DNA of 49,263 bases, taken from positions 1 to 49,263 of the forward strand of contig JAHEZZ010000002.1 in the NCBI GenBank assembly GCA_023250815.1, given 5' to 3'. This DNA comes from Bdellovibrionales bacterium. Its GTDB lineage: Bacteria > Bdellovibrionota > Bacteriovoracia > Bacteriovoracales > Bacteriovoracaceae. A program made the position numbers and the translations under genes. Every line of letters begins with the position of its first letter. Position 1 is the stretch's first letter. The notes beneath the pieces are model-generated. The model had not been told where the DNA came from. It ran no database searches and worked only from the letters and a program-made list of their open reading frames with translations. Shown piece after piece: positions 42,573-49,263 of the stretch.

Positions 42573-44063
42573 TTAGTTTCTAATTAAAACTCTATGATGT
42601 TCAGATTCAGAGCTGTAATTTCTGCCAGCAGCGTGGGCACTTATTTTATAAAATATTTCGTAGTCTCCATTAGCTATGGCATTGGTTCTAAAACCTAATT
42701 TCATTTTAGGAAGAACCACTTCAAAAGATCGACGAAGGGCCACTTGGCCATCTAGTTTTAACACCAAAAACTCCAAACTTTGAGCGGGAACTGGGGCGGC
42801 CGTTGTCGTGACATTGAGTTCAATGCGATCTTTTAGGGGCCGATTTAAATCAACTCCACCAACTGGAGTAAAACTGATTGAAAGCGCAGGTTCGCTATTA
42901 AGGACAGCAAAGGGACGAACTAACGATTTAACAGATCCATCTTTATTTTCCGCCCACATTTCATATTGCCCATCACCTAAATTTTGAGTGTCTAGAGTCG
43001 TCACACATTCACCACCTTTACTTTGACAACTAAGAACACTGGCATCACGTGCAGCTAATTTTTTAAATTTAAACTGTAATCCAGAATCATTTTGAGTTAA
43101 AGCTTTGAGATCCACCGCTCCTGATAAATACTCACCTTCCTTTGGTGAAACGATGGCGATATGAGATGTTGCTGCCAGATCAAAACCAATTGTAGAATTA
43201 CCTACACCTGATTTATCATCCCAACTAATTCTAGCAAAACCATTTTCACCCCAATCACTACCCCAACTATTTCTAATAATCCAATATCTACCAGCATCGT
43301 TATAACCAACTAAACTAATAGCGTGGCCACCCAATCTTTGAGTGCTAGTTGAGCGATAAATTCCAGAACTGTATGAAACAAAATCAGAATAAACAGTCAT
43401 GGTTGTCATCAGAGGCCCTTTCTTTAAAGCATCTTTTACTGCTTGAATATTCCGTCCAAAACCAGAAGGGTTATAAGATCTCTTCACTGCATGTGTTCTA
43501 CTTGTTTGATCATTACAAAACTGATGGCAAGCAACATCTTCTCCAGTTGAACCAGAAAGGTAAGGAGCACATGAGGCCTCCACTGCCCCCTTTTGTGTAA
43601 GATAAGAACTGGCGATCGAAGGAATCCAACCCCGTTCACAAGTACCACCACCACAAGCAAAAAGTGCTTGCGGAGAATAAAATGGTTTAAGCCAAGGAGC
43701 TTTGCTGGTAATCGATGTTTGCGCCTCAAGGGTTGCAATTGCAGCGAAGGCCACACAGCTTCCACAATTCCCTTGATTCATCACATCCCCTAGCCAATTA
43801 ATACCATCTACGTTTCGCCAATCAATTTCCTCATAAGTTAACTGGCCTTTATAGGCCTTGCTATAATCTAAACTTTTTCCCGGTAACTCCTGTGAGCCCA
43901 TCATTTTTTTAATTTCAACTTCTGAGAGTTTGCTAACCCAATTTTCTTTCGCTCTCCAAAGAGCTTTTTCATTTGCCAATTTTAAATTGAGTTCATTAAC
44001 TGTAACTGCTGCTTGGACATAGGTGCCAAAGCACATCGCCATTGTGACAATAAATTTATTCAT
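42573..44063 (-). CDS. Secreted papain-like (C1A) cysteine protease
   Basis: It encodes 496 residues: a signal peptide (MNKFIVTMAMCFGTYVQA), a propeptide of about 60 residues, then the C1A domain. VDGINWLGDVMNQGNCGSCVAFA holds the catalytic Cys103 (the family Trp after it is Val here), with His in RLGGHAISLVGYND and Asn in YWIIRNSWGSDWGENGFARI. The C-terminal 190 residues look like one or two Ig-like domains (from HIAIVSPKEGEYLSGAVDLKAL). GGAGGG precedes the ATG. It is probably exported and may digest extracellular or prey proteins. Confidence 0.92.
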   Translation of the reverse strand: MNKFIVTMAMCFGTYVQAAVTVNELNLKLANEKALWRAKENWVSKLSEVEIKKMMGSQELPGKSLDYSKAYKGQLTYEEIDWRNVDGINWLGDVMNQGNCGSCVAFAAIATLEAQTSITSKAPWLKPFYSPQALFACGGGTCERGWIPSIASSYLTQKGAVEASCAPYLSGSTGEDVACHQFCNDQTSRTHAVKRSYNPSGFGRNIQAVKDALKKGPLMTTMTVYSDFVSYSSGIYRSTSTQRLGGHAISLVGYNDAGRYWIIRNSWGSDWGENGFARISWDDKSGVGNSTIGFDLAATSHIAIVSPKEGEYLSGAVDLKALTQNDSGLQFKFKKLAARDASVLSCQSKGGECVTTLDTQNLGDGQYEMWAENKDGSVKSLVRPFAVLNSEPALSISFTPVGGVDLNRPLKDRIELNVTTTAAPVPAQSLEFLVLKLDGQVALRRSFEVVLPKMKLGFRTNAIANGDYEIFYKISAHAAGRNYSSESEHHRVLIRN

Positions 44064-44231
44064 TTTCCCTCCATGAAAAATAAATGAGATTCTCTCAGTT
44101 TATGTGAAATATTTTTTTACGGTGAAAATGACAGAATATGTTTGTCAAAAGTTAAAAAGACAAACAGCAAAGAACCTGCGAACAAAAAGATGATAATTTG
44201 CAAGCTTCCCTTTTTTTGCTAACGTTCTGGC

Positions 44232-45296
44232 ATGAAAATTTCGATTGATGACAAAATTAAAAAATTAATTTCTGCCTTTCAATTACCTCCTGTTTTAGGA
44301 TTTGGAACAGTGATGGCCCCTATCATGATCAGCGTCGATTATGAAAAAGGAAATTGGAATAAAGCAGAGGTCATACCTTATGGCCCACTTTCTTTATATC
44401 CCACTTGTAAAGCACTTCATTATGCTCAAGAAATTTTTGAAGGGCTTAAGGCCTATAAAGTAAACGGAGAAGGGCCCTATATTTTTCGCCCAGAAGAAAA
44501 TGCCAAACGCTTTAATATTTCTGCCACTCGCATGGCCATGCCCTCCATGAATGAAAATCAATTTATCGATTTATGCGAGCAGTTTGCCCTACTATGCGCT
44601 CCCCTTATTCCCTTAAATTCTGGAGAATCCCTCTATATCAGACCTTTCATGTTTGCCACTGAAGAATCTTTGGGAATTAAACCCAGTGAAAAATATAAAT
44701 TTCTTATTATCGGTTCGCCTTCTGGGGCCTATGTTACTGGTGATTCCATGAGCTGCCTGATCGAAAGAGAATACGTTAGAGCAAGCCCCGGCGGAACGGG
44801 ATTCGCAAAAACTGGCGGTAATTATGCTCGCTCAATTTTATCTTCGATTAAGGCAAAAGATTTGGGATTAAATCAAAGTCTTTGGCTAGATTCTAAAAAC
44901 CGGCGATTCATTGAGGAACTCTCCGGTATGAATTTTTTTGCAATGATAAAAGGAGTCATTCACACTCCTTCCCTTAGCGATACTATTTTAAAAGGAATCA
45001 CCAGAGATTGTACTTTGGAAATTGCCAAGAAAGAAGGGATCAAAATCCATGAAGGGCCAATTGATATTGAACAACTTATTAAGGATATAAAGACGGGTGA
45101 TTGCAGCGAACTCTTTGCCTGTGGAACTGCGGCAATTATCACACCAATTGCCAAGCTCTGTGAGGAAAATGCGATAAGCTATACTCCCAAATACCCAGAT
45201 GCCCCGACAGGACTCAAACTTCGAAAAATATTATTAGATATCCAAGAAGGAAAAACAAATGATCCTTTTAGGTGGCGAAAAAAACTAATTTCATAA
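44232..45296 (+). CDS. ilvE: Branched-chain amino acid aminotransferase
   Basis: It encodes 354 residues. Family sequence includes YGPLSLYPTCKALHYAQEIFEGLKAYK, SLYIRPFMFATEESLGI, the PLP-lysine segment GGTGFAKTGGNYARS and IEELSGMNFF. This is the longer class II type of branched-chain aminotransferase, which makes Val, Leu and Ile from their keto acids. The upstream sequence has no strong Shine-Dalgarno. The end overlaps the convergent methyltransferase by 6 bases. Confidence 0.93.
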   Translation: MKISIDDKIKKLISAFQLPPVLGFGTVMAPIMISVDYEKGNWNKAEVIPYGPLSLYPTCKALHYAQEIFEGLKAYKVNGEGPYIFRPEENAKRFNISATRMAMPSMNENQFIDLCEQFALLCAPLIPLNSGESLYIRPFMFATEESLGIKPSEKYKFLIIGSPSGAYVTGDSMSCLIEREYVRASPGGTGFAKTGGNYARSILSSIKAKDLGLNQSLWLDSKNRRFIEELSGMNFFAMIKGVIHTPSLSDTILKGITRDCTLEIAKKEGIKIHEGPIDIEQLIKDIKTGDCSELFACGTAAIITPIAKLCEENAISYTPKYPDAPTGLKLRKILLDIQEGKTNDPFRWRKKLIS

Positions 45297-46178
45297 AGGG
45301 CATAAAATTTTTCGGGCGACAACAATGCCGGCCCAATCACTTTCTTCTGGAGCTACATTGCCCTCGATTTTATCCTCTCCACAAATCATTTCAATTTTAA
45401 ATCCCGCCTCAGATAAAAAAATCTCTATCTCATCTTTATAAAAAAAACGCATGGGGTGTTTTTCTAAAAAAGTCTCAATCATTTTTCCTTGATGATCAAA
45501 AACTTTAACATCAATCATAATATCGGCCTGATTCTCACGTCCCTTTGATAGGGGTGTAACCTCTCTGACAATTTTTCCTGCGGAAATAAGAAATTCTTTT
45601 TTCCTGCTCTCAAGTCCCAAGTGTTTAACACCTGTCTTGTTCCAATAATCAAATATAAACAGGCCATCTTTTTTCAAATACCTGGCGGCATTTTTCAAGT
45701 AATTTTGAACATCATTGTCATTGGTCATATAAGAAAAAACATGAAAAAGTGAAATGCAGGTATCAAAAGAGGTCGATATATTTAATTCCAGAGAATCTTT
45801 TGCCAAGTTAAGGATATGAAATGAGACCTCTCGATTTTTATCTTTTATACTCATCACGTTTGAGTTTTCCGTTACGGAAAACTCAGTATTACGAGTGGTA
45901 TACCCGCAGCGGTTTGCTTGAAAAGCAAAGTGTGAAGGGTATAGTTTCATGGCAAACTGTTCGATCATTTCCCCTGATAGATCCACTCCGGTGTAATTTT
46001 CATAAAAGGGACAAAGATGTAAAGCATGCCCCCCGGTTCCACAACCTAACTCAAGCAAGTTTCCCAAGTGAAATTTGCCATTCATTTTTTCAAAAATTTT
46101 CTTGAGATTTAAAATTTCTTTTTGATAATCTTTATCGGAGTAAATGGCATCGTAGTATTCGGCATAATGCTTAAACAC
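45291..46178 (-). CDS. SAM-dependent methyltransferase carrying an in-frame repeat insertion
   Basis: The core shows motif I NLLELGCGTGGHALHL, GVDLSGEMIEQFA, FDTCISLFHVFSYM and FIFDYWN, a class I small-molecule methyltransferase with a C-terminal beta-rich tail (REVTPLSKGRENQADIMIDVKVFD). Between GVDLSGEMIEQFAMK and DKNREVSFHIL, about 33 residues (from LYPSHFAFQANR to ENSNVMSI) come from a composite repeat at 45845-45944, in a place where the family has a short loop. The start is GTG 46178, overlapping the DegT gene by 8 bases. It probably modifies a sugar or related molecule. Confidence 0.83.
   Translation of the reverse strand: MFKHYAEYYDAIYSDKDYQKEILNLKKIFEKMNGKFHLGNLLELGCGTGGHALHLCPFYENYTGVDLSGEMIEQFAMKLYPSHFAFQANRCGYTTRNTEFSVTENSNVMSIKDKNREVSFHILNLAKDSLELNISTSFDTCISLFHVFSYMTNDNDVQNYLKNAARYLKKDGLFIFDYWNKTGVKHLGLESRKKEFLISAGKIVREVTPLSKGRENQADIMIDVKVFDHQGKMIETFLEKHPMRFFYKDEIEIFLSEAGFKIEMICGEDKIEGNVAPEESDWAGIVVARKILCPL
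45845..45944 (-). repeat. Composite family A + family B palindromic element inside the methyltransferase gene
   Basis: Family A part: TGAGTTTTCCG (45861-45871) and CGGAAAACTCA (45875-45885) form an 11-bp hairpin with a TTA loop. Family B part: TATACCC (45899-45905) pairs with GGGTATA (45937-45943), enclosing TTTGCTT (45913-45919) and AAGCAAA (45923-45929). The whole is about 100 bases, a length that leaves the host frame open. Confidence 0.8.
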
Positions 46179-47325
46179 ACTCTCTCGCTATTTTCTCGAG
46201 TATCCTTGCGACATATTCTTGATCTTCCAAAGTTGTCGCTACACCACTTGGAATATAAAGCCCCCGACGAGAAATACGTTCAGTTACTGGGAGCCTCTGA
46301 GTTTTAAAAAAAGCTTCATTTTGATAAAGCGGTTGCTCGTGAAGGCCAAAGAAAAAAGGCCTATTGCCAACGCCATCTTTTAAAAGTCGCTCTTCAATTT
46401 CCGGTAGATCAGGCCAGGAAGGGCCAAAGACAATTCCAAAAACCCAATAATTATTTTTACAAAAAGAAGTTTCGGTCAAGGGAAGAGTGACATCAGGAAG
46501 GCCAGCAAGAAGCATTTGATAATTATTGCCCATCATTTTCTTACGGGCCACGGTTTCATCTAAACGCATCAGTTGGGCAAGCCCAATCCCCGCCAATATA
46601 TTTGAGAGACGAGCATTGGTACCCTCTTCAAAATGCACAAATCTTCGCTCCGGAATAAAACCGAGATTTCTTAAACTGGCCAAACGATCGAATATTTTCT
46701 GATCGTCACATAAAACCATTCCACCTTCACCGGTGGTAATATTCTTGTTGGGATAAAAACTAAAAATACTGACATCGCCAAATGAACCACAGGGCCTGCC
46801 TTTGTAACTTTGCCCATGGGCCTCGGCGGCGTCTTCAATAATTTTAAGATTATATTTTTTGGCAATGGCAAGAACTTCATCCATGGGAACAGTGAGTCCA
46901 TAAGTATGAACCACCATAATGGCGACGGTTTTTTTGGTAATTAATTTTTCAATTTGAGAAACATCCATATTCCAAGTTTTGTCATCGACATCGGTAAAAC
47001 GGGGGATAGCACCGAGCTTAACCACAGCTTGCGCACAGGAGATAATGCTGAAGCTAGGCATAATCACTTCATCACCAGGGCCAATCCCCAGCGCTTTTAC
47101 TGCTAAATCAAGAGCAACTGTTCCATTCGTCACCGCCACACCGTAAGTTCGCCCTACTAATTTGGCCAAAGCATTTTCAAATTTTTTGACAAACGGCCCC
47201 TCTGAAGAAATCCAACCTGTATCTAGGGCCTCATTGACATATTTTTTTTCTAATTCTCCGATAGCAAATTTATTAATCGGGACATTTTTAAAAGCGGGGA
47301 TTTCTTTTTCAATCTGATTTTCCAT
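46171..47325 (-). CDS. DegT/DnrJ/EryC1/StrS-family sugar aminotransferase
   Basis: It encodes 384 residues. DTGWISSEGPFVKKFENAL, AVTNGTVALDLAVKALGIGPGDEVIMPSFS, VHTYG, IEDAAEAHGQSYKGRPCGSFGDVSIFSFYPNKNITTGEGG (PLP Lys) and NARLSNILAGIGLAQL are typical of sugar 3- or 4-aminotransferases. They add an amino group to a nucleotide ketosugar for surface polysaccharide. The methyltransferase downstream and the cupin protein upstream on the same strand are likely partners. Confidence 0.93.
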   Translation of the reverse strand: MENQIEKEIPAFKNVPINKFAIGELEKKYVNEALDTGWISSEGPFVKKFENALAKLVGRTYGVAVTNGTVALDLAVKALGIGPGDEVIMPSFSIISCAQAVVKLGAIPRFTDVDDKTWNMDVSQIEKLITKKTVAIMVVHTYGLTVPMDEVLAIAKKYNLKIIEDAAEAHGQSYKGRPCGSFGDVSIFSFYPNKNITTGEGGMVLCDDQKIFDRLASLRNLGFIPERRFVHFEEGTNARLSNILAGIGLAQLMRLDETVARKKMMGNNYQMLLAGLPDVTLPLTETSFCKNNYWVFGIVFGPSWPDLPEIEERLLKDGVGNRPFFFGLHEQPLYQNEAFFKTQRLPVTERISRRGLYIPSGVATTLEDQEYVARILEKIARECV

Positions 47326-47336
47326 AAATATCCTAT

Positions 47337-47780
47337 TTAAATCTGAGGCAGATCAACTGCGCTCGATCTTCTAATTGATTTAGATTTAAAACGAGTTTTA
47401 TCTAACTCTCCAGCGTAGGGGCCTTGTTTTACTTCCACGATATCAACATCGCTAAGGGCCTCAAACCCGTGCCCACCACTGGCCAATAAAATAACATCTC
47501 CCGTATTTAAAATACGGTTAAAAAGAAAGTCTTGTTGATCGTCGTAAAAATCCACTCGAAGTATTCCTTTTCTAATAAAAAGAACTTCTTGAGTGAGCTG
47601 AACTTCTCTCTTCACCACATTGTGAATATGAGGTTCAATTATTTTACCTTGAGGGTGGCAAAGCAAACCTAATTGTTGTGAAAATTCCGGAGGAGTAAAA
47701 AAGAAAACACCATCACCGCCATCTGCGCTTCGAAGAATTATTGCAAACAACTTATTTTCGTGGCAAACTTTTTCGATCAA
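47337..47780 (-). CDS. Cupin-like protein, possibly linked to sugar modification
   Basis: It encodes 147 residues. A cupin pattern is visible: GLLCHPQGKIIEPHIHNVVKREVQLTQEVLFIRKGILRVDFYD, then GDVILLASGGHGFEAL, with His residues in PHIHN and GGHG as likely metal ligands. WbuC- and FdtA-like cupins occur beside sugar aminotransferases, as here. The apparent start is TTG 47780, without a clear Shine-Dalgarno, so the N-terminus is uncertain. It is the first gene of the DegT unit. Confidence 0.75.
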   Translation of the reverse strand: MIEKVCHENKLFAIILRSADGGDGVFFFTPPEFSQQLGLLCHPQGKIIEPHIHNVVKREVQLTQEVLFIRKGILRVDFYDDQQDFLFNRILNTGDVILLASGGHGFEALSDVDIVEVKQGPYAGELDKTRFKSKSIRRSSAVDLPQI

Positions 47781-47817
47781 AAAATTAACCTTGATTGGAA
47801 TTTATATTCTAAATAAA

Positions 47818-49263
47818 ATGAGTCCCCCTAAATTCTGTCTTCTTTTTGCCGCTTTCGTCACGCTTTTTTTACTCATGCACAATATTAAAAGCACCGCCAA
47901 CAACTGCTTCAACGCACACGATTACGGAATTAATCTCCAGGCCATTACCAACGCAGCACGGGGAGAAATAAATCCCACAATCTCTATTCACAGCTTAACC
48001 CTTTTTCAAGACCATTTTGTTCCTGCTCTTTTTCTCGCTGTTCCAGGAATGTGGATAATAAATTCTGCTTATTGGCCACTCTTTTGTGAATGGTTTTTTG
48101 TCGCCTTTTTTATTTTTTTTTTACTGATCATTTCGCTTAAGGAAACTTCTAGAAAATCCGAACTCCTCCTTATTTTGATCTGCTTGCTGTTTAACAAGGG
48201 TCTGCCCATGGCCCTCAATTTTCCCCTTCACCCAGACACTTGGAGTGCCCCAGTTTGGGCCCTTTTACTGCGTTCTATTTATCGCAAAAAAAATTCCAGT
48301 GTTATTTTTTTTGCTTTCTGTTTGTTTTTTTATAAAGAAACATTTTCCTGCGCCATCATTGGGCTTTCCTTCTTTTTTCTTTTAAAAAAAGATTTTAAAA
48401 TGTTTTCACTGCTCTTTTTTTCCTCACTATTAATGCTTTATTTTAATTTTAAAATTCGCCCAGGACTTTTTGGAGATCTTTATCCTTACAGCAACGATGT
48501 CCTGTTTTCCCCCAATGAATCACTGGCCAATGCCCTTATTCATCGCTGGAATAGAATTCAAAAAGATATTCCTTTAAAGTTATATTACCCATTTTTAATT
48601 CCTTTTTTTGCCATGTCTTTAAAAAAAGAAAGCTTCGGCAACTTGCTAGCGGGATTATCACTGGCCTGCCCCTTGCTCGCCATTTTATTTCTTTATAATA
48701 ATTTCTACCAGCACCATGCCGCCCCGATTACTGCCATTTTTGTAGCAACGTGTGTGCTAGGTGGGGCCTTTTTTAATATTTCAGAAATTGAAACACGCTT
48801 TCTTTCACCCAAATTAAAAAAATTCTTCCCTCTCTCTCTTCTCACCGGCTCTCTTTTTTTGGCAAGCTCCAGCTCCGTCTATACAAAGTATTTTAGACAT
48901 CTGGTAAACAATGATTATACCCGCTGTAAAATCCTCGATCGAAGTGAATCAAATCAAAAACTTTTTTCACATTTAAAAGGCTTTGCCCCCAAAGAAAAAA
49001 TTATTTCCACCGGGGGAGTTATCCCCATTATAATCCCCCAATTACCGTACGGAGTTTTGCTTCATCACTTCCATGGCTTTAATCATATTGTCGATCATTA
49101 CGACTACGTTTTGATTGAAAAGAACGGCAATGGCGATATTGCTCCACTAACCTCTCTCATGCTTACTGAGCTTTTAGAGCTTTGCCAAAAGGAATCCAAA
49201 CAGATTATGATTGATGACAATTTCTATTTTCTAGCGAAAGGAAATTTTTCTAAAAGTTGTACT
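47818..49263 (+). CDS. DUF2079-like multi-pass membrane protein (runs off right edge)
   Basis: The frame from ATG 47818 is open for 482 codons to the window edge. About 8-10 hydrophobic segments follow a lead with NCFNAHDYGINLQAITNAARGE, then LFQDHFVPALFLAVPGMWI and FPLHPDTWSAPVWALLLR, which matches the DUF2079 family of polytopic proteins related in layout to GT-C glycosyltransferases. The last part (from VNNDYTRCKILDRSESN) is soluble and Cys-containing. It is divergent from the cupin gene across 37 bases. The C-terminus is missing. Confidence 0.75.
   Translation, partial: MSPPKFCLLFAAFVTLFLLMHNIKSTANNCFNAHDYGINLQAITNAARGEINPTISIHSLTLFQDHFVPALFLAVPGMWIINSAYWPLFCEWFFVAFFIFFLLIISLKETSRKSELLLILICLLFNKGLPMALNFPLHPDTWSAPVWALLLRSIYRKKNSSVIFFAFCLFFYKETFSCAIIGLSFFFLLKKDFKMFSLLFFSSLLMLYFNFKIRPGLFGDLYPYSNDVLFSPNESLANALIHRWNRIQKDIPLKLYYPFLIPFFAMSLKKESFGNLLAGLSLACPLLAILFLYNNFYQHHAAPITAIFVATCVLGGAFFNISEIETRFLSPKLKKFFPLSLLTGSLFLASSSSVYTKYFRHLVNNDYTRCKILDRSESNQKLFSHLKGFAPKEKIISTGGVIPIIIPQLPYGVLLHHFHGFNHIVDHYDYVLIEKNGNGDIAPLTSLMLTELLELCQKESKQIMIDDNFYFLAKGNFSKSCT

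Noticed and set aside
1-49263. CRISPR arrays, prophage, transposase, rRNA or replication origin
   Set aside because: No regularly spaced direct repeats, no phage or transposase proteins, no rRNA-like sequence and no origin-type box clusters were seen.

Overview
The window looks like ordinary chromosome from an AT-rich Gram-negative bacterium. Lipoproteins, periplasmic Zn/Dsb-type proteins, a BolA/CGFS-glutaredoxin pair, QueG and nucleotide-sugar genes point to a proteobacterium-like cell. The gene mix (PilZ membrane protein, many exported proteins, type III polyketide synthase, long coiled-coil rod) would suit Bdellovibrionota, perhaps a Bacteriovorax-type organism. That assignment is inference. 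No phage, transposase or CRISPR genes are visible.

Layout. 1-1347 (minus): ABC exporter (permease cut by the window edge, plus ATPase) and a YciA-like thioesterase. 1456-4648 (plus): overlapping trio of a degenerate lytic-transglycosylase-like lipoprotein, a membrane PilZ protein and a MATE transporter. 4970-5755: DEDDh exonuclease behind a hairpin repeat. 5770-8264 (minus): OmpR-type response regulator and histidine kinase with a 43-aa membrane protein. 8470-9795: M18 aminopeptidase. 9796-10329: gene-poor. 10330-16353 (plus): HAMP-like membrane protein, then a XylFGH-type sugar importer, ROK kinase and an unknown protein behind a strong promoter. 16350-22188: persulfide-dioxygenase-like MBL protein, YchJ-like protein, methyltransferase, an unknown protein and exonuclease-DinG helicase. 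22228-23239: small membrane protein, BolA, Grx4. 23216-26154 (minus): YceI-like protein, type III PKS and FAD oxidoreductase, likely a lipid or polyketide pathway. 26354-29022: RmuC and a beta-CASP nuclease. 29004-33664 (minus): coiled-coil rod, pyruvate kinase fused to a ferredoxin domain, QueG. 33842-38355 (minus): heterodimeric ABC exporter and a DsbA-like lipoprotein.

38483-39608 is the one clearly disturbed region. It holds tRNA-Val with a GNAT gene truncated at its 3' end, a dispersed repeat, a perfect 44-bp palindrome, and a toxin-antitoxin pair whose toxin has an in-frame nonsense codon. 39639-42532 is a ZrgA-like zinc-uptake operon. 42573-47780 holds a papain-like protease, IlvE, a methyltransferase, a DegT aminotransferase and a cupin protein. 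A DUF2079-like membrane protein runs off the right edge.

The most unusual signal is a set of small dispersed palindromic elements. Family A (four copies at 8266, 23956, 26159 and 45845) lies inside two protein genes in the same reading frame, adding a recognisable peptide (..TE.SV..NSNVMSI..), and sits at the ribosome-binding region of two others. Family B is a hairpin with conserved outer arms and covariant inner arms, at 4911 and fused to a family A copy at 45898. Family C (ATACCAAT..., 10841, 33809, 38930) lies between genes.
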